A stretch of DNA of 64,000 nucleotides from Sipunculus nudus (Eukaryota; Annelida; Sipuncula; Golfingiida; Sipunculidae). Where the stretch lies: contig CM049311.1 in the NCBI GenBank assembly GCA_026874595.1, positions 37,964,676-38,028,675 on the forward strand, in the 5' to 3' direction. This document shows positions 12,266 through 36,800 of this stretch, piece after piece; position 1 is the stretch's first letter; each line of letters opens with the position of its first letter. Below the pieces are notes generated by a model that searched no databases, was not told where the DNA came from, and saw only the letters and a list, made by a program, of their open reading frames with translations. A program made the position numbers and the translations under genes.

Positions 12266-14173
12266 TTAGCTCAGCTGACTATAAGTCATCTGAGCTATAG
12301 TCGTGGTCCATTGTCCGTCGTCCGTCCGTCCGTCCGTCCGTCCGTAGATGTGGCACGTTTTGAAACCGTAAGACCTAGGAATCCAAAATTCAGCATAATG
12401 TTAGATGTCCCCAAGATCTCCTACCAAGCCGAAAACTGGGTCTTTGCGACTTCGTTCCTTTGAGAAATTAAGGAAAAACCTCAATTTTTTATTAAAAACC
12501 TATTTTCACACTTCAGGACTGCCTAATATCAAAACCACTCATATGTTTTTCCTCATATTTACCATAAATATTCCTCTGTATAGTTTCTATGTACATGCCA
12601 GAAATTAAGTCTGTTAAGTATAAATTCTTTAAGTTATGGGCCCAAACATAATGGACTTTGTAAAAAATCAGGAAAAATATTTACTCACTTAACATGAAAA
12701 ATTTTGAAACTAGAGTCTATTTTCCCCAAGTATATTACTATGTTTAATTAAGATTCAATTGTTTACCCAAAATTAGATCTGAATTTTGTAAATTTTTTAA
12801 GTTATTCGCATAAAAATAAAATCAGTACCTTAAATTTTGCCCAACTTTGACCATGGCACGTTTTTTTTTTCTGTTAGTACCATTGATTCAATTTTCACAG
12901 CATGTAAACATAAATATTTAATTTGTTTAAATCTGAAAGTTGAAAATAAAAGCTTGAAAATTAGGCTAGTTATTGATTTTTTCTTGAGGCCTTGTTGTAG
13001 TCATTTGCTTTGATTACAGATTACAGATGCAGGGTCCCACTCCAGGTCAATGGAAGTCAGCTATGCCAGGGTTTCTGATTTGTTACAGTCACTGGGGGAG
13101 ATCCCCTGCTGTGACAGGTGTACAGTTATTCTCATATCACTATCCCAATCACCCCCCCCCCCCCCCCCCCCCGCAAACCCAACCCACCAAGTGTTATGCA
13201 GTAATAATTGTTATTATTTTCACTGTATCTCCTTCATTGTTATGCTGTTTCCACTCCGATATGCAAAAACTTTCCTTGAAAAGGTAATTCAAGGTGTAAT
13301 CAAGAAAATGCAATGTTGTGTAATGTGGCATTTTTAAAGAAATCAGTTTTCTTTTAAATGATTTTAACAAATATAATTGAACCCATCAGTATGCTTAAAT
13401 TTATAAAATATGAAGCACATTATGGATAAATAAAGACACATTTAAAAATTGTGAAATCTAAATCAAGTATTATTTTAAGATATTAATTGTTTTGCAGATT
13501 TAAAAGATATATTTTTGTGGTAAAACATAAATAAATATTTGTATGAATGATGTGGTGTTATCTGACAAGATTGAGATTTATGATGATGCAATTAAGAATT
13601 ATGAATCAACTTTTATATTCGGATATATATGTTATATTGGAAATGTATAGAAATATAAACTTATAATAAAAAAATTGATGTAATAAAAAAATGAGGATTT
13701 AATACGAACATTTGTTCATTATTTTCCTGCCTCAGCAGAATTTGAGATCAGGCTTTGTTTGCCCTGTTTTATGTTGTTAATTAGTTATATTTCAACTGTA
13801 TAAATTTCATTAAAAAATACATTTATATTTAATAATATATATTATACAAAAAATAGATTCAGTTGAACAAATGTGTAAACTACTGAAATGTCAACAGTTA
13901 ATCAAAAAGCCAACTAATGATCATGGTAATATTACAGATCATTTGTTCACAAACTGCTCACATGCTTCAATTTCAACATTAGGAATCACATGGTTAGGTC
14001 ACAAAATATTATTAGCAACAATTTCTTGCTCATCAATACAAACCAATCATATAAACCAATCATGGCCTTTATTACCTCTTCCTCTTACACAGCATCTCCA
14101 TTTGATATTATTTTAGATTTTTACCTTCAAGGTCAGCTTCAGCTGAGCATAGTGACCCATAGGTCCCTTGTTT
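12266..14173 (+). mobile_element. TIR element of the TTAGCTCAGCTGAC family (element a)
   Basis: Opens TTAGCTCAGCTGACTATAAG, then TCATCTGAGCTATAG and a run of TCCGTCCG units (12311-12345). It closes with CTTCAGCTGAGC, a degenerate GACCCATAGGTC palindrome and CCTTGTTTA (14143-14173). The opening and the reverse complement of the closing share the CAGCTGAGC core. The same termini bound the elements at 46583-48747 and 49107-52662. The interior is AT-rich with a C homopolymer at 13149-13172; no transposase is visible. That both ends belong to one insertion is an inference. Confidence 0.55.
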
Positions 14174-17100
14174 ATTTTTCTTTCATGTTCAGTAATAATT
14201 TCTTTTCATTTACCAGTACCCTGAATTTTGCTATTCATATAATCTGTGTTTGTTAGGATCTGTTACATGTTCAGGGCAGGCAACAACAACCAAAAAAGTC
14301 AACTGTGGTTATTCATTTCTGGTAAGATGGGTTCCAAATATTTTAAGTTAAGCTCTCTCAGGACTGTTTATTTCAGTTAATTGTATCTTGTTTATGGGGA
14401 TAATAGGTCATTGTTGAAACACTAGTTATGGTAAAAGCAAAGGCTCTTATAATTACAGTATAATATCAGATATCTTGGGTTTTTTGTGCACAAACACATG
14501 CACAAAATATTACTCATGGTAACAAATCTTGAATATTGATACATTTTGATTCTTTAGCAAAAGTATGAAACTCTGTTTCCTAAAGAAACCAGATGAATGG
14601 CACTTAATAATCAAATGGTTTTAATGTAGTATATGTCTCATCAGATGCTGCAAATTTAACTTGGCAAAATAATACTTTAAGCAGCCATTACATCTCCTTT
14701 GTTCAAATAATCAGTTACTTTACTACTGATGTTGCACCTTAAATTGTATAAACATGAGGAGTGAAGCACAGCCTTCCCATTAAGTCTACAGGTGTTCAGC
14801 TTTGGCTATGACTCCTCCTCAACAGAAATGACTCTCTCATGATCTCCAAACTTTGACTCCTGTGCTGCCCATGTAAACCTCAGATGCTGGTCTCTATGTT
14901 CTAGAGGGATGACATGGTTTTGTTTCAAAGAGACCAAACATGTTCCTACAGCAGAACCTCATTCATCCAAACATCTTGGTGGCCCATAAATTTGTTTTGA
15001 TAAATGTTCTATCAGAATTACAAGTTTTGACCATGTTGTTGAACATTGGATAAATTATGTAGCCTCTTATCTTTAACTTTCAAGGTCCACACCTATACTG
15101 GGTTCATGAAATTGCACAGAAAGGATACAGTTCCTGCATGCTGATTAAAGGTCCATAGTTTTTACAGACGTCAGCAATGTCTGTCTTAATATCTTTAAGA
15201 CCCAATCAATGTGTGCCACGGTCTCCCTGGTATACAGTTGAAGAGGGTGTTGTATGCTTACATTCAGTGGATAAGCACAATATCTGAAAGTGCAGACATA
15301 CAGTGATCTACTGTATCAAACATTAGATTTATTTTGTAATGGTTATTACACATAACTTCTCAGATGTATATGTCGTTTGTCCTGACCAGGCTTGCCATGC
15401 TACTGCAGCATTTAAACCATATCAGCCATTCTGTATGGCCTATCTTGTGTCCTGCCTGCAAGTAATGCAACATGAAATGCAGGCTAAATGATGCAAAAGG
15501 CATAATAAGTGACCCTGTTAGTCTTTTATATGGACAAAGATACTGGTTGCAAAAACCACAGCTTTGAAACTACCTTGTCTCACATTTCTCCGCGTTTTAT
15601 GACTCACAGTAACTAAATGGAGTAGGATTTGAGATGGGTTCAAGACACCCCAAATGACTGTGACTATTATGTGAGAAAAACTGTCGCATAAATTTTTTAA
15701 ACATGTTCTTTTTTCCAGCGACATGAGAGTCGCATGACATGACAGTCAGCCAAGTGAGATACTGGCTTTACTAAATGTTTATTGTACAAGATGCAGTGTT
15801 CATAATGCATATGTTGGTTCAAAGCTTAATACATGCACACAATATTTGAATGTTTTATTCTGTTATATCAGCTGTCAAGGCATATGGAATACAAACAGGT
15901 TTAAGGTAGTTTCTTTAAAGCCCACTTAGTATTATCAGATAATATATAATAATTATTTGTGACTGGGTCCAAGTTGTTTATGAATGTTTTGCATTATCAT
16001 CATGTATGTTGCACATGAAACTTTGCCTTTGAGTGCTAATGGGGTACATTCATATAATTCATTCATTTATGTTTGCATCATGATTTATTAAATATTGACA
16101 AGAACCTAGTAGGTGTGAACATGAATAGTGGTCTGTAGGCTGCTTCCAGTTCCATTGCTACACACACTCCATTGCTACACACACATACACACACACATTC
16201 ACACAAGTACATAAGTCCTGATGTGGCTTACTCCTGTTGTTGACTACCACCAATTGCTTGTGTGAAGTGCCGACAGACCTTTTCCACCACACTGATGACA
16301 TCTGTTGGCAACAATTGTCACTACAGTTGGGGTTCCATAATATCAACAAAATAAGAGACTATTTGCTGAAATTCTTATGATAAAAGTGAAAGAATTCTGT
16401 CTGATCATTAGTTGTGGGTTCCTGTCTGTGTTAATGGCATGTATCTGCTTTTTTTTTTTACACATTTGTTCAATGATTCAGTCAAGATACCATTTGCTCT
16501 TGATGAGCGAATTCACATTTGTATACTTGAACATTATAATAGGATTTCTTTATATGATTCATTAGTTAAAATGTGCTTTTAATTTATCACAAAGTAATAA
16601 CATTAATAAAAAAGTCTGTAGTGGGGACACAAATCCTGTGCTATAGAGATGGTGCCTGGGCTATTGTTCTCAGTGATGTCATGGCAGGTCACATAATTGA
16701 ACATCATGGATGATCTTATAATCACATGATATAATCCCCAGTGGTAAAAAAATATGGTATCAAACCCCATAAAATGCACATCCTAGGGTCATGTTCACTG
16801 GGATTTACACCAAAATTTAATCACTTGTAGCTTTCCACAATACCAACCTATAAGTAAAATTTTGATCAGATTCACAAAATCGTTCTTCAGATTTCTTTTG
16901 GACACACACACAGAATTGACTGAAAAAAATAACCCTTGCTTTGTGCAGGATTAATAGAACTGAGAAAGCAAGCAGTATCACACTCGGCATTGTAAACAGA
17001 AACATGTATTATCCTCAACACCTGAGCCATTTGCTGTCATGGGAGCCTGCTGCTTTTTCTTTGTAGTTCTTTTGTGATTTCATATAATTCTACACAATCG

Positions 17101-17184
17101 AGGTGGCAACCTCAGAATGAGACACAGTAATTGCACCAGGGATCACTCGGTTGTTAGGCCAACCTATAAATATCTGTCTTTGGA
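14174..17184. other. Intergenic, no gene supported
   Basis: AT-rich sequence. A single pogo/Tigger-like end (CAGCAGAACCTCATTCATCC) starts near 14953 without a clear partner. A CA-rich microsatellite-like stretch lies at 16159-16205. Short frames in this interval have no recognisable family signature. Confidence 0.5.
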
Positions 17185-17189
17185 GTTTA

Positions 17190-17425
17190 ATTTTCCATCT
17201 GTGAAGATTAATCATCCATCTGGGGAGGTAAGTAATCGATCTATGGAGGTTAGTCATCCATTAATGAAGTTTAATCATCCATTTGGGGAGTTTAATCATC
17301 AATCTGTGGAGGTTAGTCATCTGTCTTTAGAGGTTGGTCATCCATCTATGGAGTTTAATCATCCATTTGTGGAGTTCGTCCTCCATCTTTCGAGGTTAAT
17401 CATCCATCTGTGGAGCCTCAAACCA
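17190..17425 (+). repeat. 24-bp minisatellite (GTTTAATCATCCATCTGTGGAG-like)
   Basis: About ten diverged units read as alternations of TTTAATCATCCATYTGGGGAG and GTTAGTCATCCATCTRTGGAG. The period is divisible by three, so it holds open most of a 182-codon plus-strand frame (17117-17665) with repeating NHPSGEVS-type peptides. I regard that frame as a by-product of the repeat. Confidence 0.7.
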
Positions 17426-17665
17426 CTTGTTAATGAGTCCTCCATTAAGAGTCAGATGGACATTCACTTCATGAAAAACTTTCTTAAGATTTTAAACCTG
17501 CAAATTGTTGATTTAAATGATCAACTGATGTTGAATATTCCACAGTTCTGCATCACCATTCCAAACACACATTCCATCTTTCATGCTTTCCTCGGCTCAG
17601 GCTGGCCTGTTCAGTATTGCCTTCGTCTTATCCTGAGGGTAGCAATATCAGCCCGAGGCCTATAG

Positions 17666-19454
17666 GGCTGCCTGAAGGCAAATACAAAGTCATTACCCAA
17701 CAAGCTGGTTCATATTTTTATTTAAAGGCAATGCATTCTTTCAACACTTCACAAAATACATAAGTAAAACACTTCAAAAGTGCACTTGTGCTGGTCCCTT
17801 CACACATTCAGGGCCCTACCTTGTTGTCAGTTTCATTCTGGAGCGGTGCATCACAGAGCATAGTGATGTCACAAGCCATGTTGTGCATGTAAATATGATT
17901 TTTGGGCATGGAATCCTTGAATATACCAAGGGCTGGGCTGACATGACTGTAATGTAATATATTAAATAAGTGTACAAGCCATATTGCCCATAGGCATTAT
18001 TATGAACCTTGAATGACATGCCATATTATGTATGCTGTGGAATCTGATCTGTGCTATAACATGCATGGCCAGTTTATAAATTACTTTACTCTGCAGGCTG
18101 ATGATGTAGATGTTCTTACCTGCACAGAGGAATACATTGTGTGGTTCTGTATCACATACATGTTATCAATGACCATAGCACAATGCAAAATAAGGTTTCA
18201 TATTAACAAAAGGGGGGAGGGATTAGTTCTGTGTTTGCATATAGGTGCTTTATAAGAAGACCAAGCTCGTGCAGTTATGTTTAAGTTTATGATATAGTGC
18301 TTTAGTTTATGTTTTATTCTGGAGAATGTATCATTGTATGTTAACTTAGTCATTCTTTGTTGTTTGATCATGATATACACATAGATTTATTTATTGGTAG
18401 TCTTTGTTTAGTTTTATGATAGTTGACATTGAGTCCGTCCATACAATTGCATCATAAAATGCAGACCAAGGGACCATATTCTGGAGCGTGTCTCCATTGT
18501 AGTTAGTGAAATTATTTTGTACTTTGTCTTTTGTTGTTAGGACGATTTTCAACACACTGGCACTGACTCTGCTAACATGTTCCTGCAATAGAGCCTGGAA
18601 CTGTCAGGTATGCTACAGTTTGGTTCATTTATGACATGGCTCTCAATATGAGTCATGAGCTGAATCAAGAAAGGTGATTTATCAATTGAGTTTAATCCAC
18701 ATAGCAAGGCCTCCACATAATGCATAGTGTAGTGCTTTTATCCACAAGGCAGCATGCAGAAACATTTATGTATTATTAACAGGCATGGGCTAATAAAATG
18801 ATCCAAGGTACATGAAACTTAAACGTTGCATTGATAGTTTGATTTGCTGACTTTACTGGCCTTAGTTGACTTTTAAATAAAATACATTTGATTAGTCATA
18901 TCCAGTTAAAAAATTATTACAGTTAATAGTAAACTGATTTGTAATTTCTTTTAGAGATAGGACAATATTTTAGATCAAAGTTATCATTTGCAGCTATGAA
19001 CACATTTATTTAAGAAATTATTTACCATATGAATTTATTGAATGCTACAGAAGTTTATATCTTACTCGTAAAAAAATTGTGGTGTTAAAAAATTTAAATT
19101 TTCTTTATCAGTTCTTGACGGATATAAATATTGCTTTTTTGAAATTAACTTTTTTTAAATGTTTACACTCTTTCTAGGGCTATTAGTTTTCAAAATTCTG
19201 TTCTGCATTGTATTAATAAACCAGTTTTAAGATTATTAAACAAATATTCAGGCTAGTACATCTTTAAATTAATGTACTTTGCATTACCGTACATAATTTA
19301 TCAGCGCATCTGAACAGTTTAAACAATAACAGTTTATATGTGTAGTGAAACCTTTGAAATCACATGTGAACCCATTCCTGTTTATTAATTCAATGCAAAA
19401 ATATTAAACAGATTATTAAGAAATTATTATATGTACTTCAGTAGAATTTAGCTA
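17666..19454. other. Intergenic, no gene supported
   Basis: AT-rich sequence with short frames on both strands. None resembles a protein family I know and no splice-consistent exon series is visible. Confidence 0.5.
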
Positions 19455-19740
19455 GCTTTCCATATATGCTTATGCATTACATATGCATAATGCAGCTAGA
19501 AAATGGAACCTGTGATTCCATTAATATGTATGCTAATGCAGTATCTCGAGGTTTGGAATTTTCCCTTGTTACCATCCATAGGCACTTTTAATTGCTAGAT
19601 TTAGTGATCAAAATGTGCTGTATATGCAAAAGTATGTATGCATAAAAACATGTACTGCATATGCATGAATGAAAAGATAAAACAATGTGTCCGGTTCCTA
19701 GCTGCATATGTACAACATACTTTCTGCATACATACATATG
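19455..19740. repeat. Dispersed repeat family A, copy 2 (shortened)
   Basis: CTAGCTTTCCATATATGC at the left, GATTCCATTAATATGTATG inside and TTCCTAGCTGCATATGTA at the right match the copies at 11805-12180 and 56275-56640. The middle block containing AGGAATACCCT is missing. Confidence 0.65.
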
Positions 19741-20345
19741 GATTGTCACCTTAATTGTTTATAACAGTACCAAACAGACATGTGGTGGATACCCATCTAT
19801 GTAGATGTTTGATATTCTGGGACACTTGCAGTAGATAGTGTGTATTCTGTGCTGACCATTATTCAATTATCGAGCTGTTATGTTGCGATATGACAGTAAA
19901 GACCACCGTTACACCAGCCATTAGAATTATTTTATGTTAGTCAGTGCCAGCATGTCTTTCAGGATGATCATGTGATATGAATTATATACTGTCCAGTACG
20001 CTTTGTTGTGTTTGTAGTGAAATAAAGTCATGAACAAAACTCTTCTGTTGAAAATTTATTTAGTCATGTTCAGTTGTTTCTGAGCTTTATTGTTGTTCCT
20101 CCCAGAAGGCTTACAAATATATCATACAAACCTTAAAGGGGTCTTTTCTGTTTTCTGACATCTATAAACTAAAGATCATCCCTTGAACCTTTCATCAAAA
20201 TAGGCCAAAAAATGCAGGTCCTGCCACACATCTTCAACAAGGATCATGCAGCAAATCAGTTTTGCATAGGGTGCTATGCAACTGGTGACCATTCAACTTC
20301 TGCACATAAGCAACCAACAGCCTTCGGTTACGAGGTTTATCTGTT

Positions 20346-20484
20346 TGTCAACACTGCTATATTTACTAACAGTTTGTTGGTAAACAAGCTCTTACCTCTG
20401 TCACAGGGGCATAATGAAAACTTTTTCTTGAAAGGAACTGCCTTGAGTTCATCAATATGTACAGAAAGCAAGAAAACATAAATT
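20346..20484. repeat. 139-bp direct repeat, copy 1 (copy 2 at 20745-20884)
   Basis: TGTCAACACTGCTATATTTA through AAGAAAACATAAATTT recurs almost unchanged about 399 bp downstream; the clear difference is CTCTTACC versus CTCGTACC. Copy 2 runs up to the NSUN4 3' end and supplies its poly(A) signal region. Confidence 0.85.
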
Positions 20485-20740
20485 TGAAGTACTTCATAAA
20501 ATTAGAAAGGATCTTATCTAGCCATCTATATTACCAAAACCAAGACAGATAGTCCAGTTCAATCAAGCTAGCTAAAGTGCTGAAACAAAGTCAGTCCAGT
20601 CTAATCCATTCAGCTAGATAGTACAGAAACAAAGAAAATCAATCCAGTCTAATCAAACCATCTATAGTACAGAAACAAAGAAAGCCAATACAGTATAACA
20701 GTCTGTAGTATAGAAACAAAGAAAGCCAATCCAGTCAGAA
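20485..20740. repeat. 256-bp direct repeat, copy 1 (copy 2 at 21497-21751)
   Basis: TGAAGTACTTCATAAAATTA through GCCAATCCAGTCAGAAACA is repeated about 1,012 bp away with only a handful of differences. Copy 1 lies downstream of the NSUN4 stop codon and copy 2 lies in its last intron, so the terminal exon is bracketed by the pair. Both copies contain units of the 41-bp minisatellite. Confidence 0.85.
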
Positions 20741-20881
20741 ACACTGTCAACACTGCTATATTTACTAACAGTTTGTTGGTAAACAAGCTCGTACCTCTGT
20801 CACAGGGGCATAATGAAAACTTTTTCTTGAAAGGAACTGCCTTGAGTTCATCAATATGTACAGAAAGCAAGAAAACATAAA

Positions 20882-20887
20882 TTTTAT
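20882..20887 (-). promoter_or_regulatory. NSUN4 polyadenylation signal AATAAA
   Basis: The plus strand reads TTTATT here, which is AATAAA on the NSUN4 strand, about 46 nt past the stop codon. A short 3' UTR ending just beyond it is the simplest reading. Confidence 0.6.
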
Positions 20888-20932
20888 TGAAGGGTAGGTG
20901 AATAACTGGCTTTCATATGGCAGCACACAGAG

Positions 20933-33414
<12,482 letters not shown>

Positions 33415-33827
33415 TATGGAGTCTATGGTTATGTTATTGTGTATAGCAGTGAAGGAATAGGAGTGTTTCCTCTGCCGTCTGCTGTATTGATACCATGTAC
33501 CGTGCAAGGTCTCAGCAACCTTTCATGGGATCAAACGTGCGGAATGTAGTCCTTTTCACTGATAACTGATTCCATGTTAGTTGGTCCTAATTGAAGTGAA
33601 TATTCGAGTGAAAACACAAGCACGTGGTATATTCCGGAAGTGAAAGGCCGGTAACAATGTTAGGGGTCCGCTGATTGGATCTTAATGATGACTCTATCCA
33701 ATCACCAATCCTGTATTATATGTATTTTGCCACGTCAGGTTAGGCCTGTCAAACTTCTGAAATGGGATCTGCAGTGGTATTTGATCATCTTGAATAGACC
33801 AGCAGCAGATTAAGTGAAGCTCACGCC
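33415..33827. promoter_or_regulatory. Shared bidirectional promoter of NSUN4 (-) and UBE2J1 (+)
   Basis: The two start codons are 413 bp apart and divergent. In between are an E-box CACGTG (33621-33626), an ETS/GABP-type site CCGGAAGTG (33634-33642) and three CCAAT boxes: ATTGG at 33674-33678, CCAAT at 33698-33702 and CCAAT at 33705-33709. CpG dinucleotides are denser here than in the surrounding sequence, and no TATA box is evident. ETS plus CCAAT composition is typical of housekeeping divergent promoters in animals. Transcription start sites are not known. Confidence 0.7.
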
Positions 33828-36800
33828 ATGGAGGGGCAGTATAATTTGAGGAGCCCTGGTAAGCGAGTATTTGACATCTTTGTTGTGTGGTAGGACTATT
33901 TATTACCACATAAATTATAGTGTCTGATGAATTGTTTACTCTGGCAAAAAAATAAATCTACAAATAGTACAATGTGACTGTGAGACTGACAGTGACACTC
34001 ATACCAGTGACCTTAAGGTAGCACGACTGGTCAAAATCCTAAAAATTGGTGTTTTTTTTTTCAATAAAAGGTATACGTAATATTGAATACTGGGCGGATC
34101 TATTGCAGCTGAACACATTTTGGGTCGCCTGGTGCATTTTGTGGAAAAGGGTGATTTCTATTCAGTAAACACCAAGATGTTATGACAGGGTGTTTGTAAA
34201 CTAACTACAGCCCTGCCACAGGCCTGTCAATCACTCTGCCCCCAGCCATCACCTGGGTCATTCAGCCAATCGCGAGGTGCAAGTGTTTAATTAATGCATG
34301 GGCCAAGTACCTCCTTGGCAAGAACTGACGGTCGACGTTTAATAGCCCAATCCAATTAGCTGAGCATACAACTGATAAGCGTTGGAGAGCAACCCTGACT
34401 CTAGCTAATTAGTGTGCAAACAAACCCGTCCTTGTGAATGATCTGTTAGTGTCATTTGCCTTTCTGTCTTTTTTCGGGTATGTTGCATCGAAACACAAAT
34501 TTTCACTTGACATCATGTTATTTCTGCTATATCTTAAGCCTATCGACAGACACGTAAAATTACTTTATAAAAAGCTGCTTCATATCCCAACCATAACGTC
34601 TATGATATTCATACTGTCAACACCGCAACAAATAAATATTACGCCACTACCAAACGAAACTACGATGGGCCGACGACGCAAATCCCGAATGCCACTTAAA
34701 AAACTGCAGCAGTTGAATGATATCAAGATGTCTCCAGACCTTCTTGGACGCTTTTATTTGTTAATTGTTTAATTTGTTGCCATTTATAGATTCCATGTAA
34801 ATAAACCTTCTTATAAGATAATCGGGCTCATTCTGTGACTTGAATGTGTGTGCATGATGTATGAAAGTGACAAACCACCGTCTTCCTATTCTTCCCTCCA
34901 ATAAACAATAAGTCCAGATTTCACATATGACTTGTATGTGTATGCGAGATTTGTATGATCGTTATAAACTTGTCTCTATTGTCAACCCCTAAATACCTAT
35001 AAAGGTTGTTAACCGTGATAAGTAAATCAATCTTCGTTCTCTTTGAATGCCCATAAATCCCGCTCCCCTAGTTCCTGTGTAAACACACGGTTACCTATTA
35101 GGCCCGGCGATGCACCTGTTCTGCCGCGGGTCCCAGTAGTCGGGTGCTCAGCACACCTTGGCACTCGGCCAGAACTGTAAGCTCCGCCTACTGAAGTCCA
35201 TGCACGTGGTGTTTGACAAGTCGCTGGTGTGACAGGTCAAACTTGTATCGTTTTAATACGTTTTTAAAGCAATTTAGTCAATTAATCCATGTTATTATAG
35301 CATGGTTTGATAGGAACCACCGTCTTGACCAAATTCATGTGACTGTCAACATGTAGTTGTGGTTAGTTACATGTGTAGGACGAATGATCTCTACGAATAT
35401 AGTTTTTTGGCCATTTTCTCGAAACATCATTTCACCTGATCACCTTATCTTTAGAGCGTTATTTCCCTGTAATCACTTGTCCGAAACATACCATCTTTAA
35501 GATATATAATTGTTAATATGTCTTCTAAAAAGCGTTTTTTTATTTTATGCCTTTACTAAATTTGAAGGATTTTATTAAGGTAAAAGTAAAAAATGAAATG
35601 ATTTGTGAAGATTTTAAAATTAAATACTCTGTAAAATCGTAATTTTTAAACTTAACTCACTAAAAAAAAAAACGCCTGGGGATTATTATCTAAATTCTCG
35701 ATTTATTTAAGAAGATTTTCTGTATCTGCTTTAGTTGCGCTGGAATAAATGATTTTTTGTTAAAAATTAAAATTAAATTAAAATTCTTACAAATTCAAAC
35801 CTGTGCCTGGGAAACAAAGTTTATTATCACCAAACTATAGAGAATTTTCTTAGCTTTCAGAAAATGTATACTTTAGGGGGTATTAAAGCATTAGATTGTT
35901 CCATGCAAAAGAAAAACTGAAACAAAGTCAGGTCAGGTGGGGGGACCAGTCGTGCCACCTTAAAGCAATATATTAAATAGATCGGTGTAGCCCTGAATAC
36001 CCCCACCAGGAACCCCCATCGGAGCGTGTTCTGAATTTGGTCTATGGCTTGGGTTAGCTTAATAAGGTAAAGAGGGCGATATATTTGTTGGTATGAGAAA
36101 AAAAATAGACTATTATTCAGTATTAAGAGTGATACTAATACTAGAAATAGAAATAATGTGTGATTACAGAATTTCCAGTAAAGTTTCACCTTTTTTAAAA
36201 ACATCCAACAGCTTTTCACGAGTATGGGGGTGTAGATGGAATTTCCAAAAAGCACCCCCCCCCCATCAACCAAGCCAGTGTTGTGCACCAGGTCACGCTT
36301 TAGTAATAAGGCTTCACCCTTTCAACTGCTTAACAAATGCTGGCCCTAATACCTGAATGGGGCAGGCTCCCTGGAAACAAAGGAATTGCCCTGTGACACA
36401 AGAGAATATAATCATTATTAAGGATAATAAATAACTGGAACCAGATCATTCCAGTTTGGATTTCATTATAATGTGTACTGTTTTAAAGTTTGTAAATTTT
36501 TCAAACAGTGTATAACTGTACTGAACTTAGTGTATTTAAGAAATTGAATAATTATTTTTATCATTGATGACTTGATATATGAACTTTTTTAATATCATGA
36601 TTACTTTCATTGTGTTTGTTTCATTTAAGCGGTTAAGCGTCTGATGAAGGAAGCTCAAGAGCTTCGGGAACCCACGGAGCAGTACCATGCCCAGCCACTT
36701 GAGGTAAAGATCTTTGTCATTTTCATTTTATGTGGTATATAAATACAGTGAAACCTTGAAATTATGACCACCACCAGAACCTTGATAAAGTGGTCATTTT

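Noticed and set aside
17117-17665. 182-codon plus-strand frame as a gene
   Set aside because: About half of it is a 24-bp minisatellite and the rest has no recognisable domain or splice context.
33415-33507. N-terminal extension of NSUN4 from the upstream in-frame ATG
   Set aside because: MHGTWYQYSRRQ... does not resemble the NSUN4 N terminus, and the downstream ATG at 33414 gives a family-like length. Not excluded without 5' RACE.
34434-34772. 112-codon frame in UBE2J1 intron 1
   Set aside because: Hydrophobic start but no family signature, and AT-rich composition like the intron. Chance is sufficient.
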